Positions 59,437 to 64,000 of a DNA stretch of 64,000 bases are shown here, piece by piece. Below the pieces are notes generated by a model that did not search any database, was not told where the DNA came from, and saw only the letters and a list, made by a program, of their open reading frames with translations. The number at the start of each line of letters is the position of its first letter. The first letter of the stretch is position 1. Both the position numbers and the translations under genes were made by a program. Source of the stretch: Orthosia cruda (taxonomy: Eukaryota; Arthropoda; Insecta; Lepidoptera; Noctuidae); NCBI GenBank assembly GCA_964057195.1, contig OZ059855.1, positions 17,287,126 to 17,351,125 of the forward strand. Reading direction: 5' to 3'.

Positions 59437-59905
59437 CTTTATTGTACACCAGAAAATACAGGAACAAAAGAAACCTAAAACTAAAAAATATACAACTGGC
59501 GGCCTTATCGCTTTCCGCGATCTCTTCCAGGCAACCTGGAATGGACAGTGATTGCCTGGACATGACAGTGGTGCAACGATACTAACAAAGAACTTAAAGA
59601 TACAATAATACTTAATAAACACACAAATAGATAATTATATATGCTATAAAATAGATACATAAATACATACATATTTAAAATATAAGCAGTGAAAAAAGAA
59701 ATACGTATGAAAATCATAGATAAAATGTATGATAACAAACTAAGAGCACGATTACAGTGACAAGTAATGTTCCTTGATAAGTCTTTTAAACATAGGCAAC
59801 TACTGAGCACGTTTAATTGAGTCAGGCAATGCATTCCACAGAAGAGCAGCCTGGACAGTAAAAGATTTGTCCATAGCACTTCTTTAGAGGTCGGGCCAAG
59901 GAACC
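59437..59905 (-). pseudogene. LINE C-terminus with 3' UTR (GGCGGCCTTATCGC type)
   Basis: The minus strand encodes SAMDKSFTVQAALLWNALP, DSIKRAQ, a stop, then LPMFKRLIKEHYLSL and TAA (59752-59754). The 3' UTR follows: GGTTGCCTGGAAGAGATCGC, GATAAGGCCGCC, TGGTGTACAATAAAGC. It ties the GGCGGCC tails at 2498 and 18000 to a LINE. Confidence 0.72.
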
Positions 59906-59909
59906 TGGC

Positions 59910-61540
59910 TTGCTAAATAAAGGTTTTATCTGATCATACGTAAGCGTACCTTTTATCGGTAAACTAAAGCTTTGAAAATTAATAAACACGTAACTAAGAA
60001 ACAGTATTATTGACAGAAAATGTGATACTAGTCCGGCCAAGGAGTTGTGTTGCCCACATTCATATTGAGATTTGGATGTCCAATAGACTGTTGTTTTATG
60101 TAAAAAAACTTGTATTCATCTGCAGCCGGTTAGAATGCAAGCTAATGTAAGCTAAAGCAGAAGTCCTTAAGTTAAGCGTGCATTTAACTTTGAAATAATC
60201 CTGCGCTTCCCATAACTTGCTTCGTGAAACGCAACCGACAACGATAGCTCGTACGTGATGCATTGTGATCCTTAATGAAAATTACAAGTTGCGACTCGCT
60301 CAGTGCGGCACACTACCTTCTCAATGATGGCCGGCGCATTATGGCGGACGGAGTGCCTCACGTAAATGTAACACTCTAAGCGGAACTATGTGTCTCTGAA
60401 TTGGCTGCAAGGCCCTGCGCAGTAGCTATTTTTATGTTGAAGTTGAAGGTGAAGATAGCATTGTATAACTGTCTCTTTCACTCGCTTACGTTTGTCGCAT
60501 CGTCCTATCTCGCTTACTCTATTCAGTATACTCAATGACAAACTGTTTCTTGCGCAATGGTTGGCAGAGGTTACTTCAGAGAATACAAATATCCATTGTG
60601 ACTACTGTATAGCAATTTTATTAGGCGAGTTTCATGAAAACTAAGACTTTCGATTTTTTTTCCGTATTCTACATGGGTATCTTAGTCCTTTTTAAAACCA
60701 CCGATATAGTAAATTACAAAAAATCTAAACTTTTTATGTCTGGTTGTAAAGGGATAAAACTAGGATCCTACCATACACTTTCATATAAATATTCTAGTAT
60801 ATATACCCGGACACGACGCATAACAAATGTCTAATTTACTCATACGGCCACAATAATAGAAACAAGAAACAGAACCCTGACATAAACAAAGAAAAATATA
60901 CCAAATTGCATTATACGTTTATATGCATAGCGAAGTCACAATTTTTCTTCCGTCTCTACCAACAGAAAGTTAGCAAAATATTTGTGTTGTTCGTCCACGA
61001 TCTAACTCACAAAGAAACAATTTAAACTTCTACATCTACTATACACTGTCATAGTTTAAGTTTTCCTAATAAATTAGGAGTACTTTATCTTAGTGTTGTT
61101 AGGAGTTCGCTGCCGTCCTATAGATAGAGTGGCACTACCTGACGAAATCATGAATTTTGAGTTATAGACGAAAATCAAAAACCGTAAAATAATACAAATC
61201 ATAGCTGTTTGTCAACTATAAACCATATGCGAGACTTTTTATAGTCAAAAATAGATATAATTGCGTACTTTTAAATAGTCAATGATTTAAAGTAACAAGG
61301 CACTTTGTAAGTTTAAATCATTGACTTAATCACTGACACTTAATCATTGACATAGGGTATCTCAGATTTTTAGAAATTTCGATACTTAAAAAAATCACTA
61401 TAATTAATTCAAACTCTTTTTATTTACTGTTAAATCAAATTGCAGTTGTTGTATTTGTATGAAAAACAATAGTTTCGAAATGCGCATCCTGTGACGTATT
61501 TTGCCTGTAACTAAAATCTTCACACGCTAAAATTTCCTCA
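59910..61540. other. No gene seen
   Basis: A GC-richer patch at 60225-60420 has no recognisable motif. AATCATTGACTTAATCACTG-type repeats occur at 61315-61350. Confidence 0.4.
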
Positions 61541-61607
61541 AAAAAAAAAAACCGGCCAAGTGCGAGTCGGACTCGCGCACGAACCGTACCGGTTCCGTAC
61601 CATTATC

Positions 61608-61933
61608 CAAACAGCTTGTTCCAGACTGGAGGCTACGGTTAGGACCTAGGGGGGGCTTTTTAATGTCCCGGCAACCCGTACAAATTTATTAAAGTTTGCA
61701 CCAGTGATTCGTGCAGTAAGAATACTTAATAGCATCTCTCAGCGTTTGGATATATTTTCTTGCTCTTTGGCGAATTTCCAGAGGGTGACACTTAGTGTGT
61801 TGTCCACTGTGTAACTTGTGCTTCTACTCAGACCCGTTATTTGGGACTGTACTATCAGCAATTTATGACTAATTTGTTAGGTTGGGTATTACCTGTTAAA
61901 ACAAATGTATGTGTTAATGAATAAATAAATAAC
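61608..61933 (+). pseudogene. 5'-truncated LINE, C-terminus and (AATA)n tail
   Basis: The frame 61659-61814 encodes NVPATRTNLLKFAPVIRAV, RILNSISQRLDIFSCSLANF and QRVTLSVLSTV before TAA. The RTN...P-I/V-R...N...DIFSCSL-NF pattern matches the end of LINE polymerases. A 3' UTR ends in GAATAAATAAATAA. ATTATC flanks the whole insert as a target duplication. Confidence 0.65.
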
Positions 61934-62702
61934 AAAAAACTACAAAACAAAAAATAAATTTCTTTTCCGAAGTCGGTGTCTTTTGTGCCTACCCATTCTT
62001 TCTCGTTTTTCGACACCGACTTCGGAAAAGAAATTTATTTTTTGTTTTGTAGTTTTTTGTTCTGGAAGTCGGTTTGATTTTTTGTTAAAAAGTTTTTATT
62101 TTTCTGTTTTTAGTTTTGGTAGGTACCTCCAATTAACATGATTATCATTTATAGCCAAAGTACATCTCATGGCGATTCCAATAAGCCCAAACACGACTAG
62201 GATACATTGTTTTATATTAGAGTTCCAGTGCCTACCTTCCGGCTTCATCATCAGATCAGTTCGATGGTGTCATTTTCACCAGTACCATTTATTTATAAGT
62301 ATTTGCTTCATTATAGTCGGTTAACTATTCGAGATATCTTATGCCCGTGACATATTTAGCATTTAGGAGATCCAGTGGCCATCTGTGGTCTTCTTCATCA
62401 GTTCCACTTCACCAAATGATACTTTCTGAGTGCAGATGATTGCATTGTTGATGAAAATACCAAAATCACTATATGTTTGCCTATAATATTTGAGGAGTTC
62501 CCTCGATTTATCTAGGATTCCATCATCAGATCCTGACTTGATGATTATGGGACCAACTAGGAAGTATACCCTTTCAAACAAAAGAAGAATTTTTGAAATC
62601 GGTCCAGGCGTCTTTGAGTAATCGGGGAACATACATAAAAAAAAAAAAAAAAAAAAGATTCCGACGAATTGAGAACCTCCTCCTTTTTTTGAAGTCGGTT
62701 AA
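61934..62702 (-). repeat. GAAGTCGGTT element, copy 7
   Basis: Apart from the last 40 bp of one end it appears base-for-base close to 52532-53340, including the T run and the 89-codon frame (62632-62363). It lies within the ATAAATAA tail of the LINE above. Confidence 0.8.
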
Positions 62703-63240
62703 AAATAAATAAATAAATTATCGCAAAAAAAAACACGTTTGTTGTATGGGAGCCCCACTTAAATATTTATTTTATTGTTTATAATATTTGTTGTTATAGC
62801 GACATACATTATCTGTAAAAAAATCAACTGTCTAGCTATCAGGGTTCATGAGATACAGCCTGGTGACAGACAGACGGACCGCGGAGTCTTAGTAATAGGG
62901 TCCCGTTTTTACCCTTTGGGTACCGAACCCTAAAAAGTAAGGGCCGATAATTCCTTGACTTGAACTAATTCAAGTGTTTTTCTTTTAAGTGTCAAAAACG
63001 AAAAACATTCTTAGAAACCCTTTAGTTATTCAAAAATAGGTTAGTTAACATAGTAATTTGGGGTGTTTTTAATTTATTATCTGGTGTTGATTGATAAAAT
63101 AAAATATACTGCTTGGTCAGATCGATAGAGATTTTTTTGCTGATTATGATGGCATCACAAAACGCGTTCACGTTTTATTATACTACTTTATTTTTGTTTC
63201 TTGATAAAAAAAACGACATGGGTTTGCTCTTGACTCTAGC

Positions 63241-63955
63241 CTAGGTCAGAGGTGACAGAGACAAAGTCGACGATGGAGTGAGCTTACCCAGAAGGAGCCT
63301 AACTTTGAAGGGATTCGGATTTAATGCGTTCGGAAACAGAGACGCAGGCAGTGAGTTCCACTATGGTTCCACTCTTTCGGTATGCGCATTATGAAGGATG
63401 TTTGGAAGAGCTTGGTGCGAATTGATGGAATGGCAACCAAGTAAGGATGATAAAAGAGGATCCAAGTTCTTGAGCCCACTCACTGAATTATATCTGTAGA
63501 AGAGCAACAAGCAGGCAACCTTGCGGCGATGAGCCAAGCTGTGAAGCTTGGCATCCACCAGTTCAACGTCGCCAATGAGTCTCTAAGCTCTGCGTTCAAC
63601 CGAGTCAAGCGCGGCAAGTTGATATTTAGCTGAGCTATCCCAAAGGTGGCTGCAATACTCCATGAAGGATCGGACTAGCGCTTTGTATAGAGTTAAAAGC
63701 TGTCCAGGCGCAAACTATCGCTTCACTATTTAGGAAGCCCAGTTTATTGGCCGCAATTTGGGCTTTGTACTCAATTGAGGTGCCGAAGTTGAGACTGGAT
63801 GTCAACTCCATGCCTAGGAGCTGATCAGTTTTAGGAATAGACGCAATCCGAAAAATAGGAGTTTGGTCGATACGATGCCTTTTAGCGATAAAAAGACGTC
63901 TGTATTTTGGTGGCATTAAAAGAGATAAGATTGTCATCACCCCACTAGGACACAA
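63241..63955 (-). pseudogene. Jockey/CR1-like LINE polymerase C-terminus
   Basis: Minus-strand frames encode TPIFRIASIPKTDQLLGMEL, SIEYKAQIAANKLGFLNSEA, DAKLHSLAHRRKVACLLLFY and WNSLPASLFPNALNPNPF, then KVRLLLGKLTPSS to TAG at 63241-63243. At least two frameshifts or stops break it. The remainder lies beyond the window edge. Confidence 0.8.
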
Positions 63956-64000
63956 GGCTTAAGGTCAAATCTGTCCGCCCTACCATAGCCTCTTTCAAGG

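Larger units (their letters stand above)
61541..62937 (+). repeat. CCGGCCAAGTGCGAG...GGTACCGAACCC repeat with a nested double insertion
   Basis: The left part ends CCGTACCATTATC at 61607. The right part resumes ATTATCGCAAAAAAAAAC at 62717 and ends GGGTACCGAACCCTAAAAAG. ATTATC is duplicated on both sides (61602-61607 and 62717-62722). The 1109-bp insert holds a LINE tail and, in that tail, a GAAGTCGGTT element. Confidence 0.75.

Noticed and set aside
59505..59879. 124-codon hydrophobic frame as a membrane protein
   Set aside because: It is the out-of-frame 3' UTR of a LINE whose real frame ends at 59752.

Overview
This window looks like a piece of a moth or butterfly (Lepidoptera) chromosome. 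It is AT-rich, has compact introns with GT-AG ends, and is packed with repeat families that are hallmarks of lepidopteran genomes: dispersed repeats ending in GAAGTCGGTT, repeats ending in GGTACGGAACCCTAAAAA, tRNA-headed SINEs ending in (GAT)n, and RTE-like and Jockey/CR1-like LINE tails. There is no bacterial-style operon, CRISPR array or intact RNA gene. All family assignments come from reading the sequence, not from a database search.

The only host gene I can support is the 3' half of a plus-strand gene with nine exons between 6688 and 15753. The exons join in frame with matching splice phases into about 470 residues: one immunoglobulin domain, a second immunoglobulin domain, a fibronectin type III-like domain, one transmembrane helix and a cytoplasmic tail of about 100 residues. 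The wording of the second immunoglobulin and fibronectin domains matches the insect Sidestep (Side/Beat) family of neuronal cell-surface receptors. The signal peptide and first immunoglobulin domains must lie upstream of the window or in exons I could not find in 1-6687. Its introns hold LINE, SINE and MITE insertions.

From about 15.9 kb to the end (48 kb) I see no convincing host exon. This part is a patchwork of transposable-element remains. It includes truncated reverse-transcriptase C-termini (28.6, 39.2, 44.2, 51.7, 59.8, 61.7 and 63.2-64 kb), RTE-type LINE tails (35.2, 38.6 and 39.0 kb, plus 7.8 kb inside the gene), two tRNA-derived SINE families, a 5S-rRNA-derived SINE family, several MITEs, and a 780-bp minisatellite with a 9-bp unit at 36.7-37.5 kb inside a dispersed element. 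The MITEs include two TAA-flanked types and a 629-bp Mutator-like foldback element with a 10-bp target duplication. There are also two short remnants of what may be a Crypton-type tyrosine recombinase.

The most interesting signals are structural. A family of nested palindromic GAAGTCGGTT elements has a near-identical inverted pair at 52.5-53.3 and 61.9-62.7 kb. Two LINE tails have landed at the same site inside two copies of another repeat. A SINE shares its 3' end with an RTE-type LINE tail in the same window. One minisatellite-bearing element family has grown a different tandem array at the same internal position in each copy. All of these are inferences from reading the sequence and need alignment to confirm.
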